From JAVKDP01 sp040222185 (GTDB taxonomy: Bacteria; Bacteroidota; Rhodothermia; Balneolales; Balneolaceae), in NCBI GenBank assembly GCA_040222185.1, contig JAVKDP010000011.1, positions 1 to 61,766 of the forward strand: a DNA stretch of 61,766 bases. Reading direction: 5' to 3'. The translations under genes were made by a program, and so were the position numbers. The notes under the pieces were generated by a model. It saw only the letters and a list, made by a program, of their open reading frames with translations. It searched no databases and was not told the origin of the DNA. This document shows, in pieces, positions 35,140-43,474 of this stretch (positions within the stretch are counted from its first letter, which is position 1; every line of letters begins with the position of its first letter).

Positions 35140-35606
35140 ACAGTCAGGTACTCAAAGACTTTGGTTTAGGCTTGGTTTTCATTTTCAGCCAGGTTTTGTT
35201 TTTTCAGCATCTCACTATATTCGGAACATCAGCTGATCCGATAATCTTCTACCTCCTATACCTTACTTCAAAATATAATCGTATTTCTTTACTGTTACTC
35301 GCAGCTGCTTTTGGTTTGATACAAGATGCTTTCTTTGATTTTTGGGGTATTTTCATGTTTTCTAAAACATTATTTGTCTTCCTGACTTACAGCTTTATTA
35401 AGAAACGTTCTGAGAACCAACTCCTCGTATGGCAGATTTTCTTTGTAATACTTATTGGTTCATTGATACATAACATAATTTTTGCATGGCTAAGTAGTTT
35501 TTTTGATACCTATGTAACAAATTACTCCATGCTGGCTATGATCTTTGGTAATGCTATTTATACCTCTTTTGTTGGTTGTTTAATTTTTGTTTTTAAAGCG
35601 AAGTAA
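35136..35606 (+). CDS. mreD: Rod shape-determining protein MreD
   Basis: This 156-residue integral membrane protein has about five hydrophobic segments and a charged KKRSENQ loop. Similarity is weak by eye, as usual for MreD, but the GLIQDAFFDFWGIFMFSKTLFVFLTY block and its place between mreC and mrdA make the assignment secure. It is part of the inner-membrane elongasome. The start overlaps mreC by 4 nt, and mrdA starts 4 nt after its stop. Confidence 0.88.
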   Translation: MNSQVLKDFGLGLVFIFSQVLFFQHLTIFGTSADPIIFYLLYLTSKYNRISLLLLAAAFGLIQDAFFDFWGIFMFSKTLFVFLTYSFIKKRSENQLLVWQIFFVILIGSLIHNIIFAWLSSFFDTYVTNYSMLAMIFGNAIYTSFVGCLIFVFKAK

Positions 35607-35610
35607 TTCT

Positions 35611-37446
35611 ATGCATAAGAACAGTATAAATAGAACTACTACCTCTATTAGGGCCCTGCAGGTTATCATGATCGGGCTTTGTTTAATTGTACTTGGCAGG
35701 TTTTTCTATCTCCAGATTGTTCAGTATCAAATCTATGAGAGCCTGGGGCAGAAAAATTCTATCCGTCAGGAATATGTATCAGCAGCCAGAGGGTTGATCT
35801 ATGACAGGAATGGTACCCTTATTGTAGATAATGCTCCCATCTTCTCAATTACAGTCACTCCGTCAAATTTTGACAGAGAGAAAATCCCTTTGCTTGCCGA
35901 ACTGCTTAGTGTTGAAGACAGTGTAGTCACTAAGAGAGTTGATGAGGCTTTTCGGTATTCCAGCTATAGAACTTCTCCCCTGCTTACCGATGTTGATTTT
36001 GAGACATTCTCAAAAATACAAGAGAATACATGGCAATTGCCTGGTGTAGGTCATCAAATCGAAAGTAAGAGACACTACCCAACTTCCATGAAAGCTTCAC
36101 ACATCTTCGGTTATTTGAGAGAAGCAGACAGGAAGGATTATGAATCTAATGAAGACCTTAGACTGGGAGACAAGATTGGCAAAAGTGGCCTTGAACTTAT
36201 TTATGAAGACACACTTCGTGGCGATTTTGGGCTTGAGTTCCTAAAAGTTAATGCCTTTGGCCAATCACTTGGTTTATATGAAGGTGAAAGATCAGGTAGC
36301 AGCCCGATACAGGGAGATGATATAATTACCACTATAGATGCTGAACTACAGCAATTCGCTGAAACCCTGATGGAAGGGAAAAGTGGTGCAATTATCGCCA
36401 TGAACCCGAATACTGGCGAAATCCTTGCTCTGGCGAGTTCACCTTACTATGAGGTAGACAGACTAGCCGGGAGATTAGACCGTAAATACTGGGCTGATAT
36501 TAATACAGATACAACCAGGCCTTTATACAATAGAGCTATTTCAAGCAGACAACCGCCTGGATCCACTTTTAAGCCTCTAATGGGACTTATTGGATTGCAT
36601 CTGGGACATGTTACTCCAGAAACTATAAGTCGTAATACGGGCGGGTACCAAAGAGGCAGGTTATATAAAGATATTGCCCCCCTTGGTGACTATGACCTCT
36701 CGAAAGCTATCACTTATTCCAGTAACACCTATTTCTACGCATTAATGGACAAAATTGGTACTCAGGGTCAAATAAATGTTTGGAGTGATCTGGTAAAAGA
36801 TTTTGGGCTTGGTGTTCCCAATTCTATTGATTTACCCAGTGCAAACCAGGGAATCGTACCTGATAGTGCTTTCATGGACCGATGGTTTGGAAGAAGAAAC
36901 TGGGGATTAGGCGACTTAATTAACCTGGGTATCGGACAGGGAGTTATTTCAGTTTCTCCCCTTCAGATAGCTCAAATGACCAGTACCATTGCCAATGGTG
37001 GAAATAGAATCAAACCTCACATTGTAAGCTCTGTTCGCTCTCAGGATGGAGCAGTTAATTATACTCCAATTGTATATGAGAAAATTGACTGGGTAAGACC
37101 TGATTATCTGTCTGTAATAAAGACCGGGATGCGAGGAGTTGTTGAAGAAGGAAGTGGTCGATTTTATGTCAAGAACGATTTAATTGAAGTAGCCGGAAAA
37201 ACAGGAACTGCACAAAACCCACATGGATTTAGTCATGGATGGTTTACTTCTTTCGCTCCTTTTGACAAACCTGAAATCGTTGTGACTGTTTTTTTGGAAA
37301 ACGCTGGTTTTGCTTCCATTTCCGCAGCACCAATTGCCGGGCTTATGATTGAAAAACATCTCACAGGTGATGTACAAAGAAATCATGTTTTAAACTATGT
37401 TTTGAATTGGGAACCTAAAGAAGATAATTCTCAAGGAGCTGAATAA
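35611..37446 (+). CDS. mrdA: Penicillin-binding protein 2 (elongasome transpeptidase)
   Basis: PBP2 cross-links peptidoglycan during elongation. From the ATG at 35611 it has 611 residues. A longer TTG frame from 35587 would run back into mreD. A membrane anchor lies at about 16-36, the PBP dimerisation domain at about 55-225, and the transpeptidase after that: Ser318-x-x-Lys321 in GSTFKP, SSN at 370-372, and KTGT at 530-533. It shares one base with rodA (TAATG), the glycosyltransferase it works with. Confidence 0.96.
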   Translation: MHKNSINRTTTSIRALQVIMIGLCLIVLGRFFYLQIVQYQIYESLGQKNSIRQEYVSAARGLIYDRNGTLIVDNAPIFSITVTPSNFDREKIPLLAELLSVEDSVVTKRVDEAFRYSSYRTSPLLTDVDFETFSKIQENTWQLPGVGHQIESKRHYPTSMKASHIFGYLREADRKDYESNEDLRLGDKIGKSGLELIYEDTLRGDFGLEFLKVNAFGQSLGLYEGERSGSSPIQGDDIITTIDAELQQFAETLMEGKSGAIIAMNPNTGEILALASSPYYEVDRLAGRLDRKYWADINTDTTRPLYNRAISSRQPPGSTFKPLMGLIGLHLGHVTPETISRNTGGYQRGRLYKDIAPLGDYDLSKAITYSSNTYFYALMDKIGTQGQINVWSDLVKDFGLGVPNSIDLPSANQGIVPDSAFMDRWFGRRNWGLGDLINLGIGQGVISVSPLQIAQMTSTIANGGNRIKPHIVSSVRSQDGAVNYTPIVYEKIDWVRPDYLSVIKTGMRGVVEEGSGRFYVKNDLIEVAGKTGTAQNPHGFSHGWFTSFAPFDKPEIVVTVFLENAGFASISAAPIAGLMIEKHLTGDVQRNHVLNYVLNWEPKEDNSQGAE

Positions 37447-38696
37447 TGGGTAACCCGAAAGACTTTAACTGGCCCATAGTTTTTGGATGGTTTATTTTAA
37501 CTATGGTTGGATTAACAGCTATTTATAGTGCTACTCAGGGTCCCGTTTCTGAATTCTTACCCAGCTATATACAATCCAATTTCTACAAACAGCTGGGGTT
37601 TGTTATTGTTTCAATTATCGTAATGCTGGTTGTTCAGTTTATTTCTCCCCGAAACTTCATCCAGTTCTCTTACCTTTTTTATGTGTTTTGTATCATACTT
37701 ATGATCCTGACCCTGATTTTTGGGTCTGAAATAAATGGTGCGAAAAGTTGGTTTAAGATAGGCCCGTTTGGAATTCAGAGTAGTGAGTTAATGAAAATAG
37801 CGACCATTCTGGCAGTTGCTAATTATTTGACCAGTAGAAGAAATATCTCAGCTGAAAATATACGATCTGCATTAATTTCAGTACTTATCATCGCACTTCC
37901 TATTGCCCTGGTAATTGCTCAAAACGACTTTGGAACTGCAATAATATTTATAGCCCTCATACCAGTAATGCTGTTTTGGTCTGGCTTGCCTTACGGTGTT
38001 TCTTTGTTCATTATCTCTCCAGCAATTATTCTTTACTTCACCGTCTTTGGATGGGGTTATGGCCTGGTAGCAGCCCTTCTGTTGAGTATTTTGATCTTTG
38101 TGATTCAAAAAAGAGTCTGGTTAACTGTTACATCTATAATTACCGGCATACTCACAGTTACTGGAGTTCAACTTGCTTTAAGTAGCGTATTACAACCTCA
38201 CCAAATTGCCCGGATTATGTCATTCACTAATCCAAATTTTGACCCAACCGGTGCCGGTTGGAATGTTATCCAGGCGAAAACAGCAATTGGCTCTGGTGGG
38301 ATTTCCGGAAAGGGTTTTTTGGAAGGAACGCAAACTCAGCTAAGATTTCTTCCAGAACAATGGACCGATTTTGCAATTTGTGTTGTCGGAGAAGAGTTTG
38401 GGTTTATCGGCGCGGGGCTTGTTGTTTTAACCTTCGCTTTTCTTTTTATCAGGCTTCTGAGTATTGCAGGAAACCATAAACACCCTTTTGCTCAGCTCGT
38501 TACTGTGAGTGTAACTTCGGTATTCTTTATCCATTTCTTTATAAATGTCGGAAGTGCTACTGCATTACTTCCTGTTATCGGTATCCCTCTTCCCTTCATA
38601 AGCTACGGGGGTTCTGCATTTCTAACAAACACATTGATGCTTGCCATTTGTTTGAATATGGAATTTCATAAGAGGGAATTTAGTATTTACAGGTAG
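37446..38696 (+). CDS. rodA: Rod shape-determining peptidoglycan glycosyltransferase RodA
   Basis: RodA is the SEDS-family glycosyltransferase that polymerises lipid II in the elongasome together with PBP2. The 416-residue protein has about ten membrane segments. SEDS signatures are GAKSWFKIGPFGIQSSELMKI near residue 98, QNDFGTAIIF near 158 with the catalytic-loop Asp, and IGIPLPFISYGGSAFLTN near the C-terminus. It is the last gene of the mre operon and ends 1 nt from the convergent rnhB stop. Confidence 0.96.
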   Translation: MGNPKDFNWPIVFGWFILTMVGLTAIYSATQGPVSEFLPSYIQSNFYKQLGFVIVSIIVMLVVQFISPRNFIQFSYLFYVFCIILMILTLIFGSEINGAKSWFKIGPFGIQSSELMKIATILAVANYLTSRRNISAENIRSALISVLIIALPIALVIAQNDFGTAIIFIALIPVMLFWSGLPYGVSLFIISPAIILYFTVFGWGYGLVAALLLSILIFVIQKRVWLTVTSIITGILTVTGVQLALSSVLQPHQIARIMSFTNPNFDPTGAGWNVIQAKTAIGSGGISGKGFLEGTQTQLRFLPEQWTDFAICVVGEEFGFIGAGLVVLTFAFLFIRLLSIAGNHKHPFAQLVTVSVTSVFFIHFFINVGSATALLPVIGIPLPFISYGGSAFLTNTLMLAICLNMEFHKREFSIYR

Positions 38697-38697
38697 A

Positions 38698-39309
38698 TTA
38701 CTGCTTGTACTTTCTGGAAGTACCCAGGGTAAAGCTTGTTCTGTGATACTTTGTATAACCATGCTTTTGCAAAGCTTCTTTGTGTTTTGGGGTTGGGTAT
38801 CCAACATTGGTAGACCAACCAAACTCAGGAAACTCTTTATCCAGCTTGTTCATCAAATCATCCCTATATACTTTTGCTAATATAGAAGCGGCTCCAATAC
38901 TAATAGATTTATCATCTCCTTTAACTATGCAACTAACGGGGATTAAGGAAGCTATATATCTATTTCCATCCACAAGCAGATAGTCAGGCGACGCTCCATT
39001 CTCATCTACACATTTCTGCATAGTATGCAAAGACGCCCACAGTATATTCAACTTATTAATTTCGTTAATGCTTCCCTCCTTTACCGTCCAATAAAGTGCC
39101 TTTTGTTTAATTGTGGTCGCTAACTCTGCCCTTTCTTTGTCATTTATTCTCTTACTATCCCGTATCCCTTCAATATTTGTACCAGGTTCTATAATAACTC
39201 CTGCAGCTACTACAGGCCCGGCCAGGCAACCTCTGCCAACCTCGTCTAATCCCATCACTCTGTTAAAGCCCTGTTTCCAGAGTTTTTCTTCATATTCAGT
39301 TCTACTCAT
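38698..39309 (-). CDS. rnhB: Ribonuclease HII
   Basis: RNase HII nicks DNA at single ribonucleotides and degrades RNA-DNA hybrids. The 203-residue protein has the DEDD catalytic arrangement: the Asp and Glu of VMGLDEVGRGCLAGP at about 18-32, an Asp in LLVDGN near residue 109, and one in the ILAKVYRDDLM region near 147. A TNVGYPTPKHKEALQKHG block supports class II. The stop is one base from the rodA stop. The gene is divergent from the VWA gene. Confidence 0.95.
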   Translation of the reverse strand: MSRTEYEEKLWKQGFNRVMGLDEVGRGCLAGPVVAAGVIIEPGTNIEGIRDSKRINDKERAELATTIKQKALYWTVKEGSINEINKLNILWASLHTMQKCVDENGASPDYLLVDGNRYIASLIPVSCIVKGDDKSISIGAASILAKVYRDDLMNKLDKEFPEFGWSTNVGYPTPKHKEALQKHGYTKYHRTSFTLGTSRKYKQ

Positions 39310-39412
39310 TCTGGAAGTTTAGCTAAATTTTAGATGCAAAGTCTATACACATATCTCAATTTTATGGAACTGTTTCAGCAAAACTTATATTCTATTTTAA
39401 AAGACCAACACT

Positions 39413-40525
39413 ATGCATTTTAAATACTCCGAATGGGATGAGGCAATAAACTCATCAAAAAGTAATAAGCCGTTTGATACGCTATGGGACTTGTTCCAGC
39501 AGTTGCTTACTATTTCGAGCGGGGACGTTACACAGGCATTGAGGTGGCTTACTGAGCTCGATAAGGAATACGAGATCACGAATCAGTTTGATGATGGATA
39601 TTCAATGGGAGACTTCATTGATGAGTTAAGAGAAAGAGGCTACATCGAAACAGACGAAGAAACCAATCAGGTTGTAATCACACGAAAAACAGAACGCAGT
39701 TTACGCGAAAAGTCTTTAGAAGAAATTTTTAAAAATCTGGACAAAGGTGGTTTTGGCAACCATAAGACTCAGCACACAGGTAAAGGGCTTGAGAGGCAAC
39801 CTGAAACAAGAAGTTGGAACAAAGGAGATGACATAAGCCAGATTGATAGTGTAAGTACAATGCTTAACATGCTTAATCACAGTTCTATCGATCAGTTTGA
39901 CCTGCATGAGGATGACCTGCAAGTATATGAGACTGATCATTACACCTCGGTTGCTACTGTACTTTTGATCGACCTGAGCCATTCAATGATTCTTTATGGT
40001 GAGGACAGAATTACACCTGCGAAAAAAGTGGCAATGGCTCTTTCAGAACTGATTATGAATAACTATGCCAAGGATTCCTTGGATATTGTAGCTTTTGGAA
40101 ATGAAGCCTGGCAAATTTCTATTGATGACCTGCCTTACTTAAAGGTTGGCCCTTACCACACAAATACCAAGCAAGGGTTAGAAGTAGCAAGGCATATCCT
40201 TCAACGTAAAAAACTTGCGAATAAACAGATATTCATGATTACAGATGGTAAACCATCTTGTATGATCGAGAATGGAAAGCTGTATAAAAACAGCTTTGGG
40301 CTGGATAGAAAAATTGTAAATAAAGTACTCGACGAAGCAGTGAAATGCCGTAGAGACAAAATTACTATTACCACTTTCATGATTGCCAGCGACCCTTATC
40401 TACAGAGTTTTGTACGGGAGATGACTGAAGCTAATAAAGGCAAAGCCTACTTCGCTTCGCTGGATAACCTGGGTGGATATATATTTGAAGATTATATCAA
40501 AAACAGACGTAAGAATGTGAAATAG
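39413..40525 (+). CDS. VWA-domain protein, unknown role
   Basis: The 370-residue protein has an N-terminal helical region (1-100), a glycine-rich linker and a C-terminal von Willebrand A domain (about 178-345) with an intact MIDAS start DLSHS (Asp187, Ser189, Ser191) and a MITDGKPS strand. No signal peptide or membrane helix is present, so it is cytoplasmic. Such VWA proteins usually act with an AAA+ (MoxR or magnesium-chelatase-like) partner as metal-insertion or remodelling chaperones. No such ATPase gene is adjacent here. It is divergent from rnhB. Confidence 0.8.
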   Translation: MHFKYSEWDEAINSSKSNKPFDTLWDLFQQLLTISSGDVTQALRWLTELDKEYEITNQFDDGYSMGDFIDELRERGYIETDEETNQVVITRKTERSLREKSLEEIFKNLDKGGFGNHKTQHTGKGLERQPETRSWNKGDDISQIDSVSTMLNMLNHSSIDQFDLHEDDLQVYETDHYTSVATVLLIDLSHSMILYGEDRITPAKKVAMALSELIMNNYAKDSLDIVAFGNEAWQISIDDLPYLKVGPYHTNTKQGLEVARHILQRKKLANKQIFMITDGKPSCMIENGKLYKNSFGLDRKIVNKVLDEAVKCRRDKITITTFMIASDPYLQSFVREMTEANKGKAYFASLDNLGGYIFEDYIKNRRKNVK

Positions 40526-40545
40526 ACATTCCATATTATAGTCAA

Positions 40546-40578
40546 TATATTAATTCTATTAACGATAGAATTAATATA
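40546..40578. repeat. Perfect 14-bp inverted repeat ahead of paralogue 2
   Basis: TATATTAATTCTAT (40546-40559) is followed after TAACG by its exact reverse complement (40565-40578). The 3' arm ends 8 nt before the ATG at 40587 and covers the normal ribosome-binding position. There is no T run behind it, so it does not look like an intrinsic terminator on the plus strand. It could be an mRNA hairpin controlling translation or a protein-binding dyad. Confidence 0.6.
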
Positions 40579-40586
40579 GATTAGAA

Positions 40587-41690
40587 ATGTATCCTTCAAA
40601 AATAGTCTTATTAGCGAAAAACCTATCCACTGCACTTTTCATCACCCTCTTCTTTATTTCAATAAGTGGATCAACAATAGCACAAGTCAATACCATTAGA
40701 GGAGAAGTTTTCGCCTCTAAAGACAATGAACCTTTGGCAGGTGTAAACGTCTATATTTCCGGTACAAGTATCGGGTCTTCTACTGATAGTAATGGAAAAT
40801 TTGAATTCGAAACCAGCTTAAAGGGGAAATTTGATATCACGGCTAGCTTCTTAGGATTCGAAAGTCAAAGCAAAATCGTTCTGCTTGAAGAAGGCAAAGA
40901 ATATGATTTCACTTTTATTCTGGAAGAGACTTTACTTCAGCTGAATGAAGTACAGGTTTCTGCTGAACGAGATAAAGAGTGGCAAGAACTATATGCTGAC
41001 TTTCGAAGATTTTTTATTGGATGGGATACATTTTCCAATGAAGTTCAGATCGAAAATCCAGAATCGATCGATTTTGAACGGCTAGGCAGAACTCAAGTTA
41101 TTGTTTCATTTAGAGAACCGATCAGAATCATTAATTATTCACTAGGCTACTACGTTACTATTGAACAGCAGAGTATCATTTTTAACCCTTATGATCATTC
41201 GGGTTTCTGGAATGTTTACTCAAGATTTGAAGAAATTGATCCAAACCCAGAGAGAAGTACAAGAAGGAAGTGGAAAAGTAATAGAGAAAAGGCTTATAAA
41301 GGGTCTTCCAAACACTTTTTCATAAGTCTAATTGATGAAAATTTAAAGAACGATAAATTTGTAGTTCTACCCTATAGCGATGTTATAGAAAAAGTTGAAA
41401 AAGAAGAGTTAATCCGTCGGCAATTCCCAGGTCAGTGGGAACTTATAAGAGACAATTTCAATGTCTTCAGAGTAGAAAATATTAATTTTGGTGTCGCTTT
41501 TGACCCTGACTACAAGCGATCAGGAGAAATAGCTTCGCATGTAGAACTTAGTAGCTTTCGGGTTAATAACTCTCTTGGTCTAATTATAGTAGACGACTAT
41601 GGAAGCATCTTTAATACCAAAGAAGTAGTTTTTTTCGGGCCATGGTCGGAAGACCGGTTCGCAAAGACCCTACCTTTGGATTATAAATAA
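40587..41690 (+). CDS. Secreted carboxypeptidase-regulatory-like protein, paralogue 2
   Basis: This 367-residue protein has the same layout as the one at 22785-23891. A signal peptide ends near residue 32 (STIAQ), the CarboxypepD_reg-like sandwich spans about 36-120 (GEVFASKDNEPLAGVNVYISG, STDSNGKFEFE), and the second domain carries FRRFFIGWDTFS, SNREKAYKGSSKHFF and the ending TLPLDYK. The shared second domain is one I cannot name. It is an exported protein, probably periplasmic or in the outer membrane, with unknown function. The gene is alone, preceded by the hairpin at 40546-40578 and facing the envelope operon terminator. Confidence 0.75.
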   Translation: MYPSKIVLLAKNLSTALFITLFFISISGSTIAQVNTIRGEVFASKDNEPLAGVNVYISGTSIGSSTDSNGKFEFETSLKGKFDITASFLGFESQSKIVLLEEGKEYDFTFILEETLLQLNEVQVSAERDKEWQELYADFRRFFIGWDTFSNEVQIENPESIDFERLGRTQVIVSFREPIRIINYSLGYYVTIEQQSIIFNPYDHSGFWNVYSRFEEIDPNPERSTRRKWKSNREKAYKGSSKHFFISLIDENLKNDKFVVLPYSDVIEKVEKEELIRRQFPGQWELIRDNFNVFRVENINFGVAFDPDYKRSGEIASHVELSSFRVNNSLGLIIVDDYGSIFNTKEVVFFGPWSEDRFAKTLPLDYK

Positions 41691-41748
41691 CGAAGTATTG
41701 AAGTGTTGGGTTTCGGAATAGTACAAGGATTGAACTGAAACCAGAAAT

Positions 41749-41780
41749 AAAAAAAGCCGGTGCAATTGCTTACACCGGCT
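41749..41780 (-). terminator. Strong intrinsic terminator of the envelope operon
   Basis: Read on the minus strand, an 8-bp GC-rich stem (AGCCGGTG at 41773-41780 reversed, pairing with 41755-41762) with a 10-nt loop is followed directly by seven U residues (41749-41755). It lies 25 nt behind the last skp/ompH stop. Confidence 0.92.
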
Positions 41781-41804
41781 TCAAGTTCTTTCTGATAGGT
41801 TGAT

Positions 41805-42356
41805 TTAGAACATACCCAAGGATTCCATTACCTCATCAGTAATATCATACTTTGATGAGAACTCTTCTGACACATAAAGAATCACAAGATCACCAGTACT
41901 CGTTGTAGTGTTAAGTACATATGAAAGCCCCATTGACGAAGCAACTGAATCAATTGCATTACCAATTTGCTCTAATAGCGGGCCAACTAGTTCTGTTCTT
42001 TTGGCTTGTAACTCTTCTTCTGCCAATCTTTGAGCTTCCAGTAAATCATTCTGAAGCTGTCCTAATCGTGCTTCTTCAGTTTGCTTAGCCTCTTCAGAGA
42101 TAACACCAGCTTTTTGTTGGTAAGCTGCCACTTCAGCCTGGAATGTTTGCTCTTTAGTAGCCAGTTCCTGTTGCTTGCGTTGAGTGAAGTTTTGCAACCT
42201 CTGCTGAACCGCTTTCATTTCAGGCATGTTAGCCAAAATCGCTTGTGGATTAACATAACCGATTTTTAATTCCTGAGCTTTAGTTTCTCCATTAAATCCT
42301 ACTATAACAAATGCTAATGCCAGGATAAGTGTAACTCTTTGTATCATTGTTTTCAT
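41805..42356 (-). CDS. OmpH/Skp family periplasmic chaperone, copy 3
   Basis: This is a 183-residue Skp-type protein, last gene of the envelope operon. It has a signal peptide (about 1-27, ending TKAQ), then LKIGYVNPQAILANMPEM, a long coiled coil with alternating Gln, Glu and Lys (about 45-125) and a C-terminal SMGLSYVLNTT block. Skp trimers hold unfolded outer-membrane proteins on the way to BamA. It is the longest of three tandem copies and the most Gln/Ala-rich in the coil. The stop is followed closely by the terminator at 41749-41780. Confidence 0.88.
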   Translation of the reverse strand: MKTMIQRVTLILALAFVIVGFNGETKAQELKIGYVNPQAILANMPEMKAVQQRLQNFTQRKQQELATKEQTFQAEVAAYQQKAGVISEEAKQTEEARLGQLQNDLLEAQRLAEEELQAKRTELVGPLLEQIGNAIDSVASSMGLSYVLNTTTSTGDLVILYVSEEFSSKYDITDEVMESLGMF

Positions 42357-42380
42357 AAGTATGTATTTCGATGAATTTTC

Positions 42381-42908
42381 TTATTGTTCCGCTTTTATTT
42401 TCTCTATTACTAAAGATGTAATGTTCAACTTTTCCTCACTTGAGTAAAAAATAATCGCATCTCCATAGGAAGTAATTTCATTTAAGACCATATCCAATCC
42501 GAGCTCCATAGATACTGATTTGATAGCCTGGTCCATTAACCCGATAATTGGCTCCATAAGTTGTGCTCTTCTTTGTCGGATTTCGTTCAGATAGTTTTCT
42601 CTATCCGCCTCAATTTGTTCGTTTCGGTCTAAAAGCTCTTGCTCTTTAGTTGCTCTGGCTTCTGCAGATAGAACGCTTTTTCCTTCTTCATAAACCGCAA
42701 AATCTTGTTGTAACTGATTAGATTTTGCTATCAGTTCGCGATCTCTCTGGGCGATAAGAGTATCGATTTGAGTCTCAACCTCTGAAACTGACTCTAGCTG
42801 ATCCAGAACTTCTCCCGGATTCATATAGCCAACTTTTACTTGTGCAAATGCACTTGTAGCAAAGGCTAACATTAATATTAAAATTGAAAATTGTTTCTTC
42901 ATATCCAC
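42381..42908 (-). CDS. OmpH/Skp family periplasmic chaperone, copy 2
   Basis: The 175-residue protein has a signal peptide (about 1-22, ending SAFAQ) followed by VKVGYMNPGEVLDQLE, a coiled-coil shaft (about 40-125) and an ELGLDMVLNE block that lines up with the other two copies. It is 24 nt from copy 3 and 44 nt from copy 1. The fold and periplasmic chaperone role are inferred from the OmpH family. Divergence among the three copies suggests different clients or partial specialisation, but that is a guess. Confidence 0.88.
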   Translation of the reverse strand: MDMKKQFSILILMLAFATSAFAQVKVGYMNPGEVLDQLESVSEVETQIDTLIAQRDRELIAKSNQLQQDFAVYEEGKSVLSAEARATKEQELLDRNEQIEADRENYLNEIRQRRAQLMEPIIGLMDQAIKSVSMELGLDMVLNEITSYGDAIIFYSSEEKLNITSLVIEKIKAEQ

Positions 42909-42952
42909 TTGTTTTAATGCAGCAAATAATACTGCTTATTTATTTTAATTAC

Positions 42953-43474
42953 TTACTCTACTTCTATTCCTAGTTCTAATAAAATCGCCTCGTTCAAATC
43001 CCATTCCCCTCTGGCATAAACCATATAAATATCCCCTGAACGGTCAAAAACGAAATCGAAACCTTGCCGAACGGCAACCGCTCTCACTGCTGTAAAAACC
43101 TGTCTTTGAATGGGCTCAAGTAAGTTATTCTGACTTTGGAAATATTCCCCGTTAGGACCAAACTTCTGGTTTAAGAACGCATCCCTGTCCTTTTTCTTTT
43201 GGCTGATCTCATTTAATTTTTGAGTCCTTATTTCCTCTGTATAAAGAATCTCTTTGGCTTTATAGTCATCCTCTAAAGCAAGGATTTCCTCATCCATTTT
43301 ATTTATCTCTTCATTCCAGCCATCACTTAATAACTGTAACCTTTGCTCAATCCCTGCATATTCAGGAATGTTAGAAAGGATATAGTTAGACTCGAAAAAA
43401 CCAATCTTCTGTTGCCCAAGCACCGGAGACGATACAAGTGCAATAAGGAAAAGTATTTTTGATAGTGACTTCAT
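42953..43474 (-). CDS. OmpH/Skp family periplasmic chaperone, copy 1
   Basis: The 173-residue protein has a short signal peptide (about 1-20, ending VLGQ), then KIGFFESNYILSNIPEY, a coiled coil, and RQGFDFVFDRSGDIYMVYA. It is translationally coupled to bamA by a one-base overlap (TAATG), which ties it to outer-membrane protein assembly. This copy is the most divergent of the three in the coil, with more acidic residues. The family assignment is based on the conserved N- and C-terminal blocks around the coiled coil. Confidence 0.86.
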   Translation of the reverse strand: MKSLSKILFLIALVSSPVLGQQKIGFFESNYILSNIPEYAGIEQRLQLLSDGWNEEINKMDEEILALEDDYKAKEILYTEEIRTQKLNEISQKKKDRDAFLNQKFGPNGEYFQSQNNLLEPIQRQVFTAVRAVAVRQGFDFVFDRSGDIYMVYARGEWDLNEAILLELGIEVE

